NCBI GenBank assembly: GCA_030950285.1
Contig: JAUZRR010000014.1
Coordinates: forward strand, 1 to 64,000
Reading direction: 5' to 3'
DNA length: 64,000 bases
From: Planctomycetota bacterium
GTDB taxonomy: Bacteria > Planctomycetota > Phycisphaerae > Phycisphaerales > UBA1924
In this document: piece by piece, positions 8,574-17,544 of the stretch
Numbering within the stretch: position 1 is the stretch's first letter
Layout of the letters: each line of letters starts with the position of its first letter
Notes under the pieces: generated by a model
The model's database searches: none
What the model was told of the DNA's origin: nothing
Seen by the model: the letters and a program-made list of their open reading frames with translations, nothing else
Position numbers and translations under genes: made by a program

Positions 8574-11483
8574 ATGACCACCGAAACCAACCCCAACGAT
8601 GCTGCGGCAACGCCGGACGAGAGCCTTCCTGAGATCGCGCCCTACCGCTATACCGCGGCGCTGGCCGACACGATCGAGACCAGGTGGCAGGCGTGGTGGG
8701 ACGAGCACGAGACGTTTCGTGCGCGCAACCCCGGGGAGGATGGGTTTGACAGCACCAGGCCGAAGTTTTATTGCCTTGATATGTTCCCGTACCCGTCGGG
8801 TTCGGGGCTGCACGTGGGGCACCCCGAGGGGTACACCGCGACGGACATTATTTGCCGGTACAAGCGGATGCGGGGGTGCAACGTGCTGCACCCGATGGGG
8901 TGGGACGCGTTCGGGCTGCCGGCTGAGCAGTATGCGATCCAGACGGGTGTGCATCCGGTGGTGACGACCCGCAACGCGATCGACAACTTTCGCAGACAGC
9001 TCAAGCGGTTCGGGTTCAGCTACGACTGGTCGCGCGAGTTCGGGACGATCGACGAGAGCTATTACCGCTGGACGCAGTGGATCTTTTTGCAGGTGTACCA
9101 CGCGTGGTTTGACGCTGAGCAGAACAAGGCCAGGCCGATCGCTGAGCTGGTGGAGGAGTTTGCTTCGGGCGCGCGCACGGTGCGGCTGAACCCCGCGGCG
9201 GCGGAGTATGCCGGCTCGGGCGATGTGCCCGGGGGGACCAACATCGGCGAGTGGAACAGGCTCGACGAGGACACCCAGCGGATGGTGATCGACTCGTATC
9301 GGCTTGCGTATATCGGGCAACAGACGGTGAACTGGTGCCCCAAGCTGGGCACGGCGTTGGCGAACGAAGAGGTCATCGACGGCAAGAGTGAGAGGGGCGG
9401 GTTCCCGGTTTTCCGCAAGCCGATGCAGCAGTGGATGTTCCGGATCACGACGTACGCCGATCGGTTGCTCGATGGGCTTAAGGATGTGGACTGGCCGAAC
9501 TCGACCAAGACGATGCAGGCCGAGTGGATCGGCCGGAGCGAGGGCGCGGAGATTGACTTCCCGGTGGTGAGCAGCGACGGCGACCCGTTGGGGCCTTCGC
9601 TGCGCGTGTTTACGACGCGGCCGGACACGATCTATGGCGCGACGTACATGGTCGTTGCGCCCGAGCACCCTTTGGTGGACGAGGCGCTGGAGTATCCCGG
9701 GCCGGGCGTGGATGAGGAGAAGCTGCGGGCGTATGTCGAGTGGTCGCGGAACCGGACGGACGTGGAGCGGATGGGGTCGAAGGAGAAGACCGGCTGCGCG
9801 ACGGGGATGTTTGCCCGCAACCCGGCGACGGGGAAACCGATCCCGGTGTGGACGAGCGACTATGTGCTGATGAGTTATGGCACGGGGGCGATTATGGCGG
9901 TCCCCGGTCAGGACCAGCGGGACTGGGACTTTGCGACCGAGTTCGGGTTGCCGATTGTGCGGACGGTGCAGCCGCCGGAGGGGTTTGCCGGCGAGGCGTA
10001 CACCGGTGACGGGCCGGCGATCAACTCGGCGATGCTCGACGGGTTGTACATGGGGCCGGCGAAGGCGCGGATGATCGCGTGGCTTGAGGAGCGTCACGCG
10101 GGGCAGCGGAAAGTAAACTTTCGGCTGCGGGACTGGCTGTTCAGTCGGCAGCGGTACTGGGGCGAGCCGTTCCCGATCGTGTGGGACTCGCGCGGGCGGC
10201 ACCACGCGGTGGGTGAGGGGGCGTTGCCGGTGAAGCTGCCGGAGATGGCCGACTATGCGCCGGTGGAGAGTGAGGATCCGCAGCCGCTGCTTGGCAAGGC
10301 GACGGACTGGGTCGAGACGACGGCGGGGGAGGCGATGGTCGAGGGGCTTGATCCTGAGACGAAGGTGAGGCGCGAGACCAACACGATGCCGGGGTGGGCG
10401 GGGAGTTGTTGGTATTTCTTGCGGTACTGCGACTCGGGGAACAGCGAGCGGTTTGTGGGGGAGGAGGCCGAGCGGTATTGGATGCACGGGCCGAAATCAC
10501 GCCGGGCTGAAGAACTGAGCGAAGGCGGCGTAGACCTCTACATCGGCGGGGCCGAGCACGCGGTGCTGCACTTGCTGTATGCGCGGTTCTGGCACAAGGT
10601 GTTGTTTGACCTGGGGCACGTCTCGACCGAGGAGCCGTTCAAGCGGTTGTTTCATCAGGGGTTGATTACAAGCCATGCCTACCAGCGGGACGATAAGACG
10701 CTGGTGCCGATCGACGAGGTTGATGTCGCAGAGGACGGCAGCGCGGTCGAGCGGGCGACCGGTGTGGCGGTCACGCAGATCGTTGCCAAGATGAGCAAGA
10801 GCCTGAAAAACGTGGTTAATCCGGATGATGTGATCGCGGAGTATGGCGCGGATACCTTTCGACTCTACGAGATGTACATGGGGCCGCTCGACGCGAGCAA
10901 GCCCTGGAACACGACCGACACGATCGGGCTGTATCGCTTTTTGCAGCGGGCGTGGCGGCTGGTGGTCGATGAGGACACCGATGCGCTGAAGCTGCTCGAC
11001 ACGGCTGACGAGGCGGTCGAGAAGCAGTTGCACCGGACGATCGCCAAGGTGGGCGAGGACATCGAGAAGCTGGCGTTCAACACCGCGATCGCAGCGATGA
11101 TCCAGTTTGTGAATGCTGCGACGACAGCCGGTGGGATCACGCGTGACCAGCTCGATCGGTTTGTGCGCGTGCTTGCGCCCTTTGCGCCGCACATGGGCGA
11201 GGAGCTCTGGCACCGGCTGGGCGGGCACGAGGGCGGCGGATCGGTCACGTACGCGGCGTGGCCGGACTACGACGAGGCGATGCTGCGCGATGATGAGGTC
11301 GAGATCGTGGTGCAGATTCTTGGCAAGGTCCGCGCCAAGCTCATGGTGCCGGCGGACGCGGACGCGGCGGCGCTCGAGGCGTTGGCGCTGGCCGACCCGA
11401 AGGTGCAGGGGCTGATCGAAGGCAAGACGGTGCGGAAGGTGATCGCGGTGCCGGGGCGGTTGGTGAATATTGTGGCGAACTAA
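8574..11483 (+). CDS. leuS: Leucyl-tRNA synthetase
   Basis: 969-residue class I aminoacyl-tRNA synthetase. The HIGH motif is 'GSGLHVGHPEGYTATDI' (near residue 80), preceded by 'FYCLDMFPYPSG'. The CP1 editing domain carries 'FTTRPDTIYGATYMVVAPEH', the threonine-rich element that hydrolyses mischarged tRNA. The zinc/leucine-specific region and 'WYFLRYCD' follow. The KMSKS loop is intact ('AKMSKSLKNVVNPDDV', about residue 739). The C-terminal anticodon-binding domain ends with 'VRKVIAVPGRLVNIVAN'. The ATG at 8574 fits the conserved N-terminus. An insertion around residues 180-240 ('AEQNKARPIAELVEEF' and following) is longer than in E. coli, as in other planctomycetes. Confidence 0.97.
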   Translation: MTTETNPNDAAATPDESLPEIAPYRYTAALADTIETRWQAWWDEHETFRARNPGEDGFDSTRPKFYCLDMFPYPSGSGLHVGHPEGYTATDIICRYKRMRGCNVLHPMGWDAFGLPAEQYAIQTGVHPVVTTRNAIDNFRRQLKRFGFSYDWSREFGTIDESYYRWTQWIFLQVYHAWFDAEQNKARPIAELVEEFASGARTVRLNPAAAEYAGSGDVPGGTNIGEWNRLDEDTQRMVIDSYRLAYIGQQTVNWCPKLGTALANEEVIDGKSERGGFPVFRKPMQQWMFRITTYADRLLDGLKDVDWPNSTKTMQAEWIGRSEGAEIDFPVVSSDGDPLGPSLRVFTTRPDTIYGATYMVVAPEHPLVDEALEYPGPGVDEEKLRAYVEWSRNRTDVERMGSKEKTGCATGMFARNPATGKPIPVWTSDYVLMSYGTGAIMAVPGQDQRDWDFATEFGLPIVRTVQPPEGFAGEAYTGDGPAINSAMLDGLYMGPAKARMIAWLEERHAGQRKVNFRLRDWLFSRQRYWGEPFPIVWDSRGRHHAVGEGALPVKLPEMADYAPVESEDPQPLLGKATDWVETTAGEAMVEGLDPETKVRRETNTMPGWAGSCWYFLRYCDSGNSERFVGEEAERYWMHGPKSRRAEELSEGGVDLYIGGAEHAVLHLLYARFWHKVLFDLGHVSTEEPFKRLFHQGLITSHAYQRDDKTLVPIDEVDVAEDGSAVERATGVAVTQIVAKMSKSLKNVVNPDDVIAEYGADTFRLYEMYMGPLDASKPWNTTDTIGLYRFLQRAWRLVVDEDTDALKLLDTADEAVEKQLHRTIAKVGEDIEKLAFNTAIAAMIQFVNAATTAGGITRDQLDRFVRVLAPFAPHMGEELWHRLGGHEGGGSVTYAAWPDYDEAMLRDDEVEIVVQILGKVRAKLMVPADADAAALEALALADPKVQGLIEGKTVRKVIAVPGRLVNIVAN

Positions 11484-11857
11484 GGCTGCGATCTATTATC
11501 GTGTGTTGTTGTTAGGTTTGGGATGGATGGGTCGGTGTCCCCTCGCTTGCGCGAGGGGCTCTACACCGCATACCAGGATATTTCTGATTCCCGTGTGCTT
11601 CTTTGACAGAGCCCATCGCGCAAGCGAGGGGAGAGGACGGCACGCCTGTGTGCTGGGATATTGTCATGCGAATCTCACAATATTCTTGTGTTCGGTCAGC
11701 TGAAGGTCGCTTGAGAGCGGGAGTATGAAGAGCAAAGGCACCCTCCCCCCAGCCCCCTCCCAGAGGGAGTGGGAGCAGGAAAGGGCAAGGCGGCATAGCG
11801 AGAAGGCAGGTCGCGCTGGAAGAAAGAGTAGAACATATATTATGTTCTGAAGCCGCG
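11484..11857. other. Intergenic region with palindromic repeat pair
   Basis: Contains no coding potential beyond short chance frames. It holds the paired palindromic repeats at 11537-11632 and a short self-complementary CTCCCAGAGGGAG near 11757. Confidence 0.6.
11537..11632. repeat. Inverted pair of REP-like palindromes
   Basis: Plus copy CCCTCGC-TTGC-GCGAGGG followed by GCTC (11540-11561), and a minus copy at 11608-11632 with the same loop and tail. Total span 96 bp, close to the 98-bp pair at 50985-51082. Confidence 0.8.
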
Positions 11858-14800
11858 TTATTTGGTGGGCAGCACGACGGTCGAGTCGCCGGCGGTGATG
11901 AGGATGACGCCGTCGAGGAGGCCGAGGCGGCGGGGGCGGTCGCGGAGGGCGAGGGTCTGGGTATGGAGTGCGCGGCCGGTGGTCGCGTCGAGCAGGTGGA
12001 GGCGGTAGACGCCCGGTGCGCCGGGCAGCGGGTCGCGCTCGACCATGACGATGCGGTTGTGGGCGATGGTGGGCTGGACCATACTGTTGGCGAGCGGGGT
12101 GATCGCGTCGGCGGCGAGGAGTTCGCCGGTGAGAGGGTCGATGCTGGCAAACCCGGCGGGGCTGAGCAGGACGAGTTTGCTGTTGTTTTCGACTGCGTCG
12201 ATGGGCTCACCCAGTTCCAGGCAGCCGGCGGTATCGAGGCGGTCGTCGATCAACGCGCCGGTTTGCGGGTCGATGAGCACCAGCTCGCGCATGGTGGTCT
12301 GGACGAAGAGCCGATCGGCGATCGACCATGCGCCGGCGGTTTGCTCGACCGCGATGTCGGTGAGTGACCATTGGGGGATTGCTTCGGGGAGGGAGAGCGC
12401 GACGATGCCTCGGGCAAAGCCGACGATGGCGCGGCCGGTGCCCGGGGCGACGTGGACCCAGCGCACGTCGCTGCCGGTGTGTCCTTGGGCGGGGGAGAAT
12501 CGGCTGATCTCTTCGCCGCTTGCGAGGTCGAGTGTGAGGATGATGGGTTCGCCGGCCGAGTCGTCGTTGGGCGGGGTTGAGGTGCCCGCGAGGACGAGGA
12601 CGCCGTCGCCGGCGGCGCAGTCGTTGACGCGCTGGCAGACGGTGCGCCGGGCCCAGGCGACGCGCCCGGTCGCAAGATCGACCGAGACGACGCGTCCGGA
12701 GCGCGAGACGAGCGCGACACTGGTTTCGTCGATCGCGAGCAGGAGGTCGCTGGGGTTGACCCGGCCGTCGAGCGGGGCGTCAAAGCGTTCTTGTGCGCCG
12801 CCGACTGGGCCGCGGGCGGTGGCGAGGGCTTCGGCGAGGTGGTCGGCTTTCCAGAGTTCGCGGCCGTCGTTGGGGTCGAGCGCGCGAATGATCCCGCCCT
12901 GGTCGCTGGGCTCAAAGAGCAGGATGCGGTCGGCCTGGTGGCGGAGGAGGGCGGGCTTGGTGGCGTAGGGCGCGGTCCAGGCCGGTTCGATCGGCGTGCC
13001 ATTCTCGGCGAGTTTCCAGAGGCCGACGCGGCCTTCGGTGAGCATCATCACGCCGGGATGTTTGGTAAACGCGTCGTGGCGGTCGAGGCTGCGCATGAGG
13101 ACCCACCCGGGCAGCTCGGTGGCGTTTGGCGTGATGGTGTCGCCGATGGTGGCGCGGGTGTTGCGGGCCTGGTATCGGCTTTGGAGGAGCGCGGAGATGG
13201 CGTCGCGGTCGACCGGTTCGCCGTGTGCGACCGGGTCAAGACCGGGCCAGTGGGACTCGATGCGGTGGAGGAGCGAGGTCGCGGTGTCGAGGCGGTTGGC
13301 GTTGACCAGCCCGAGGAGGCGGCCGCCGAGAAGCTCGGCGATGCGGGCGTTCTCGACGGGGACACCAACGGCGCGGCTTGCTTGGGCGGCCTCGATGCCT
13401 CGGGCGTAGGCGTGGTCGGCAGCGAGCGGGCGTCCCTTGGCGGTGTGCACGCTCGCGGCGGCGAGCCAGGCGGCGGGTGCGGTGCTGCTGCGGGGGTAGG
13501 CGCGGGCGAGCGATTCGTACGCGGCTGCTGCTGTGCGTTGGGGATCGAGCGCAGCAAAGTCGAGGCGGGCCTGATTCTCGAAGGGGGCGTAGAGATCGGG
13601 GCTGCCAGCGTCGAGCAAGCGGTCGAGTGTGGCAAGGGCGTGGAGTTCTGCGCGCACGCTCGACGCGCCCCGCGCCCACGCGGCCGCTGCGAGGTCGGGG
13701 TCTGCCAGGACAGCCTGGCAGTCGGCGACCGCTTGCGTCTGGTTGCCGAGCTTGTCGCGGAGGGCGGCACGCATCAGCAGGTGAGTGGCGCGTTCGGCGG
13801 GTTCGACGGCGACGGCTTCCATGCGGGCAGCGACACCTTCGAGGACGTCGGCGGGGATGGGGTCGGGCAGGGCGGCGTTGTTGTCAGGTGCGGCGGGGAT
13901 CGGGCGTTCGCTCTCGCGGAGGATTCCGAGCAGGAGGGTGAACAGCCGTTGTTGCGCGGGGCGCAGCGTGGGGCTGAGCGGGTCGAGGGCCATCGCGTCC
14001 AGGGCGCGGTCAACGGGGTCGAGGACCGAGTCGTACCGCTCTGCCCGCGCGGCGAGTTCGGCGAAGGTGATCGCGGTGTTGGTGTCGGCGGGGTTGGCGT
14101 CGAGGCGTTCGGCGAGCACTGCGGCGGCGTCTTCCCAGACCAGGTAGCTGTGCAGTTGTTGGTTGTCGATGGTGAGGAGTTGGGTGCGCAGGGGGAGGAC
14201 ATTTCCGGGCGCGTCGAGGGGGATGCCGGCGACGGGCTCGAAGGACTGAAAGTCGAGGACGGCGACGCCGGTTTCGACGGGGACGAGCAGGGCATCGCCG
14301 CCCGCGACGACGCGACCCATGATGCCGGGTGCGGGGATGTGTTTGGACACGCGGAGCGGGGCGTCGATGGCGTTGGCGATCGAGACGGATGCCATGCTGG
14401 TGGGCGAGACCGCGACGAGGCGGCCGTTGTGGGCGAAGATGTATCCGGGGCGGTGCTGCTGGCTGCCGAAGTCTTGTGTGGTGCGGCGGCCGAGGATCGC
14501 GCCGGTTTTGAGATCGAGTCGGAGGAGTTCGCTTCGGTCGGGCGAGAGTGTGAGGAGGGTGTCGCCGTCGATGATGGGTTGGGAGGAGGCCCATGGCAGG
14601 CGGGAGGTGGGCAAACGGCTTTCGACGCCGGGGAGCTGGCGGACCCAGCGGAATCGGCCGCTGCCGGCTTCGACAGCGGAGATGACGCCGAGTTCGTCTG
14701 CACGGTAGACGACGCCGTGGTGGAGTGTGGGCCAGTCGCTCCACTGGCCTCGGCCGCCGTAGGAGAGCCAGCCGGCGCTGCCGCAGAGCCTGACCCATCG

Positions 14801-16084
14801 GACCGAGCCGTCGGCGAGGTTGATCCCGACGAGGAAGGCGCTGGCGAAGCGTCTGGCTTGTGAGATCTTTCGGACCGCGACGATGGCGGTGTCCCCTTCG
14901 ATGAGGGCGGGGCCTCGGGTCGAGCTCTCTTGGAGTTGGGGGTCGAGCTCGTCGATGTAGGTGGACCAGAGGACGCGACCTGTGCGTGTGTCGATGGCGT
15001 GGAGGCGTGGGTCTCCCGAGCGCGAGCCGTTGGTCACGACGCCGGTCGCGGCCAGCAGCAGGCGGCCGGAGATTGTGAGGGTGTTGGATTCTTCGGCGTC
15101 GCGGCTGTTGTTTCTGCGGTAGGGCGCCGAGGCGTACAGGGACTCGAGCTCTTCGCGTTCGTAGTCGGCGCCGCGCGGTTTGGTGCGCCACTTTGGGGTC
15201 AGGGTGAAGCGGTCCCACGCGGCGATCCAGAGCCCGTCGTTGGTGTAGACGGTGTCTCCGGAGACGGTCGGGTAGAGGTAGGGGAACTCGGGCGTGGGGC
15301 GGCCGCGGCGGGTGCGTATCACGGCGTCGTCTTCGGCTGCTGTGTCGGTGCGGAGTGGGGCCGAGCAGAGCGGCGAGTTGACCAGGTCGGTGAGGGTGAA
15401 CGGTTCGGCCGGGTGTTGGGGGGTCCAGACGGGCGCGCGCAACGACGCCGGCCAGGGGGTTGGTTCGGGGGGGATGAAGGGTTGCCCGGCGGCGTCGGCC
15501 CATCGGCGGGCGTCGTCGAGCACGTCGTCACGGGGGATATAGGCCGCGAGCTGCGCCCACAGGGCAGCGGCGCGGTCGGCGAGCGCGCGGTCGGTGCGGT
15601 CGGGGTGGGTGTCGAGCTGGGTGAGGGTGAGGCGGGCGGACTCGAAGCGTCCGGCGTTGAGGTGTTCGGCGGCGACACGGAGAGCTGCTTCGAACCCCGG
15701 GCGTGTGAGCAGTCGCGTGCGTTCGACGAGGTTGGTTTGTCCGGCTTCCATAGCGAGGGCGGCGGCGTCGGTCTCGGCCGAGCGGTAGCGTTTGAGGAGC
15801 GCGGCGTTGTTCAGCAACACGCGGTGGACGCGCGCGCGGACGGGCTCGAAGAGGTCGGTGTCGGTGTCGGAGACGATGAGGCGACCGCTGTCGTCGTCGA
15901 GGAGGCGTTGGAGGAGGCGGACCGCTTCGCTGGTGTTGTCCGAAGCGAGCAGGCCGGGGAGGCCGGCGAAGACGTCGGCGGCGAGGGTCGAGTTGTCGAG
16001 GAAGACCGGGTTGTCCTGGGCGGCGGCGGGGAAAGCAAGCCAAACGTACAGCGGTGAGAGCAGGACGATCGTGTTGCGCAGCAT
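11858..16084 (-). CDS. Giant secreted propeller-TPR-propeller protein (PQQ-like repeats)
   Basis: 1408 residues from the ATG at 16084, which begins a clear signal peptide ('LLSPLYVWLAFPAAAQ'). Residues about 30-200 are helical; 240-650 are PQQ/quinoprotein-like beta-propeller blades with repeated 'AIDTRTGRVLW', 'GINLADGSVRWVR', 'LDLKTGAILGRR' elements; 660-980 are TPR-like helices ('AVADCQAVLADPDLAAAAW', 'RTAAAAYESLARAYP'); 1000-1400 form a second propeller ('ALDPNDGRELWKA', 'SVDLATGRVAWARR', 'LLDATTGRALHTQ'). Tandem Asp-x-x-x-Gly-x-x-x-Trp repeats define the fold. It likely acts in the periplasm as a scaffold or PQQ-like binding protein; no heme or catalytic motif is seen. No Shine-Dalgarno precedes the start, so upstream in-frame residues (to 16345) were rejected as Arg/Pro-rich noncoding. 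Confidence 0.85.
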   Translation of the reverse strand: MLRNTIVLLSPLYVWLAFPAAAQDNPVFLDNSTLAADVFAGLPGLLASDNTSEAVRLLQRLLDDDSGRLIVSDTDTDLFEPVRARVHRVLLNNAALLKRYRSAETDAAALAMEAGQTNLVERTRLLTRPGFEAALRVAAEHLNAGRFESARLTLTQLDTHPDRTDRALADRAAALWAQLAAYIPRDDVLDDARRWADAAGQPFIPPEPTPWPASLRAPVWTPQHPAEPFTLTDLVNSPLCSAPLRTDTAAEDDAVIRTRRGRPTPEFPYLYPTVSGDTVYTNDGLWIAAWDRFTLTPKWRTKPRGADYEREELESLYASAPYRRNNSRDAEESNTLTISGRLLLAATGVVTNGSRSGDPRLHAIDTRTGRVLWSTYIDELDPQLQESSTRGPALIEGDTAIVAVRKISQARRFASAFLVGINLADGSVRWVRLCGSAGWLSYGGRGQWSDWPTLHHGVVYRADELGVISAVEAGSGRFRWVRQLPGVESRLPTSRLPWASSQPIIDGDTLLTLSPDRSELLRLDLKTGAILGRRTTQDFGSQQHRPGYIFAHNGRLVAVSPTSMASVSIANAIDAPLRVSKHIPAPGIMGRVVAGGDALLVPVETGVAVLDFQSFEPVAGIPLDAPGNVLPLRTQLLTIDNQQLHSYLVWEDAAAVLAERLDANPADTNTAITFAELAARAERYDSVLDPVDRALDAMALDPLSPTLRPAQQRLFTLLLGILRESERPIPAAPDNNAALPDPIPADVLEGVAARMEAVAVEPAERATHLLMRAALRDKLGNQTQAVADCQAVLADPDLAAAAWARGASSVRAELHALATLDRLLDAGSPDLYAPFENQARLDFAALDPQRTAAAAYESLARAYPRSSTAPAAWLAAASVHTAKGRPLAADHAYARGIEAAQASRAVGVPVENARIAELLGGRLLGLVNANRLDTATSLLHRIESHWPGLDPVAHGEPVDRDAISALLQSRYQARNTRATIGDTITPNATELPGWVLMRSLDRHDAFTKHPGVMMLTEGRVGLWKLAENGTPIEPAWTAPYATKPALLRHQADRILLFEPSDQGGIIRALDPNDGRELWKADHLAEALATARGPVGGAQERFDAPLDGRVNPSDLLLAIDETSVALVSRSGRVVSVDLATGRVAWARRTVCQRVNDCAAGDGVLVLAGTSTPPNDDSAGEPIILTLDLASGEEISRFSPAQGHTGSDVRWVHVAPGTGRAIVGFARGIVALSLPEAIPQWSLTDIAVEQTAGAWSIADRLFVQTTMRELVLIDPQTGALIDDRLDTAGCLELGEPIDAVENNSKLVLLSPAGFASIDPLTGELLAADAITPLANSMVQPTIAHNRIVMVERDPLPGAPGVYRLHLLDATTGRALHTQTLALRDRPRRLGLLDGVILITAGDSTVVLPTK

Positions 16085-16150
16085 CGTGCTTTTTGCACGA
16101 GAGCACGTCCGGGCGCTGTGGGGTTCTGGGCGTTGAGGGGTGTGGGCTTG

Positions 16151-16176
16151 TCTCCTCGCTTGCGCGAGGGGCTCTA
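16151..16176 (+). repeat. REP-like palindrome, CTCGC subtype
   Basis: CCTCGC-TTGC-GCGAGG core followed by GGCTCTA, upstream of the giant propeller gene. Confidence 0.75.
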
Positions 16177-16394
16177 TGGGAATGGCGTTTGTTGTTTCGC
16201 TGTGCCGGGTTCTCGGGCGGTGGGGGGCGGGTGGTGCGTGGGGGGTTCTCGGTTCTTGTTGCATGTCCTGAATCCTCCGTCGGCCCGGCATGATCCGCCG
16301 AATCGGGACATTCGGCTCGCGGTTGGGTGTTCCTGCGTCCGACACCCCGGCCCGGTCTCATCGGCCGGGCGTCGGTGGCCGATCGAGCAGGGAC

Positions 16395-16859
16395 ATGGTT
16401 CGACCAGGGATCAAACCCGCGATGGGGGTGGCGTCGTGGCGATTCCCCGAGGTGCTCAGGGGCAGGCTACCCGCCCGGGCGGTTCGTGTCGTGTTCATGC
16501 TGGCGGTGATCGTGGTGCTGAGCCTGCTCGACCTGTTTCTTACGCTGATTTATGTCACGGAGATCGGGCTGATCGAGGACAACCCGGTGGCGCGGCTGGT
16601 GCTCGAGACCGGGGGCCCGGGGCTGCTGGTGGCGGCGAAGGTTGCGAGTGTGGGGTTCTGCGTCGGGGTGCTCTTCTGGGCGCGCCGGCGGGGGTTTGCT
16701 GAGGTTGCGGCGGTGTTTGGGATGGTGGTGCTGATCTGGCTGACGATCCGCTGGATGAGCTACATGCGGGTTTTTTCTGACCTGACCGCTTCGATGGACG
16801 AGCTCGAGCACCACGGGCAGGGGTCGTGGGTGACGCTGGCGGAGGTGGGGGGGGAGTGA
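16395..16859 (+). CDS. Small integral membrane protein
   Basis: 154 residues with three membrane segments: 'VFMLAVIVVLSLLDLFLTLIY' region, 'GLLVAAKVASVGFCVGVLF', and 'VAAVFGMVVLIWLTIRWMSY'. The 'DLFLTLIY...E.NPVA' pattern recalls the DUF5658-type membrane proteins. The start is uncertain: ATG 16395 has a weak GCAGGGAC upstream, and an in-frame ATG at 16290 would add 35 polar residues. It ends 75 bp before the lipoprotein gene. No function can be assigned. Confidence 0.65.
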   Translation: MVRPGIKPAMGVASWRFPEVLRGRLPARAVRVVFMLAVIVVLSLLDLFLTLIYVTEIGLIEDNPVARLVLETGGPGLLVAAKVASVGFCVGVLFWARRRGFAEVAAVFGMVVLIWLTIRWMSYMRVFSDLTASMDELEHHGQGSWVTLAEVGGE

Positions 16860-16922
16860 GAGGGCGGCTCGCGTGGCGATGGACGCCCTTTGGAGAGGTT
16901 CTCTTTGTGCTCGGTGTTGTGC

Positions 16923-16928
16923 TACGCT
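16923..16928 (+). promoter_or_regulatory. -10 box of the LEA-like lipoprotein gene
   Basis: TACGCT ends 6 nt before the GTG at 16935. Confidence 0.5.
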
Positions 16929-16934
16929 CCGCGC

Positions 16935-17426
16935 GTGAAGACTGCACATCGAAAGCGGGACAGCTCGGCTGTCGGGTTGGTGTTTGTCGGCGTGCTCGCT
17001 GGGGTGCTGTTGCTGGGCGGGTGCTCGCGGAGGGCGACGCCGAGCGCGGTGGTGACCGACGCGAGCATCCGCGACCGGACTGCTGAGGCCGCGGTGATCG
17101 AGTTTGCGATCGAGACGACCAACCCCAACGATATTGAGTTGCCGATGCGTGACGTGGTGTACACGCTGAGCATCGAGGGCGAGCGGGTGTTCTCGGGTCG
17201 GCGCGATGCGCAGGCGACGATGCCCCGGGGCGGGACGCAGGAGATCACGCTCCCGGCGGTGGTGCCGATGGGTGAGGGGGGTGTGATGCCGGGTGTGTAT
17301 CGGTACACACTCAAGGGGCGGGTGTTTTACTCTTTGCCGAGCCAGTTGGCGGACGTGTTGTTTGACGCGAAGCTGTCGCGGCCTTCGGTGATGATCGCCG
17401 ACGAGGGGGAGATCGATCTGCGTTGA
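16935..17426 (+). CDS. LEA14/WHy-domain-like lipoprotein
   Basis: 163 residues from a GTG start that begins just before the signal sequence; the lipobox is 'VLLLGGC' at about residue 30, so the mature protein is membrane anchored. The rest is a single beta-sandwich: 'AAVIEFAIETTNPNDIELPM' is the characteristic LEA type-2 / WHy motif with conserved N-P-N, followed by alternating strands. Proteins of this group bind or protect surfaces under stress in plants, but bacterial roles are mostly unknown. The GTG rather than the ATG at 16890 is preferred because the -10 box lies between them. Confidence 0.75.
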   Translation: MKTAHRKRDSSAVGLVFVGVLAGVLLLGGCSRRATPSAVVTDASIRDRTAEAAVIEFAIETTNPNDIELPMRDVVYTLSIEGERVFSGRRDAQATMPRGGTQEITLPAVVPMGEGGVMPGVYRYTLKGRVFYSLPSQLADVLFDAKLSRPSVMIADEGEIDLR

Positions 17427-17446
17427 GGTTGTGTGTGCCGGCTCGA

Positions 17447-17470
17447 TTCGCAGAGCCTCAGCGTCGGCGT
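17447..17470. repeat. Dispersed 24-bp repeat, copy 1
   Basis: TTCGCAGAGCCTCA then GCGTCGGCGT; a second copy with two changes lies at 43242-43265. Confidence 0.5.
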
Positions 17471-17480
17471 GATACAAAAA

Positions 17481-17505
17481 ACCCTCGCTCGTGCGAGGGG
17501 CTCTG
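17481..17505 (+). repeat. REP-like palindrome with TCGT loop
   Basis: CCCTCGC-TCGT-GCGAGGG followed by GCTC. Same stem and tail as the other copies, with a changed loop. Confidence 0.7.
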
Positions 17506-17544
17506 CCATGAGTGGTTCGAATGGTTGAATAACGCGAAGTCCCT

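Noticed and set aside
7605-10487. 960-residue minus-strand frame opposite folC and leuS
   Set aside because: Spans two real genes on the other strand and has Arg/Pro/Leu-biased composition without motifs.
12791-14863. 690-residue plus-strand frame opposite the propeller protein
   Set aside because: Gly/Val/Glu-rich antisense shadow; the minus strand carries clear propeller and TPR repeats.
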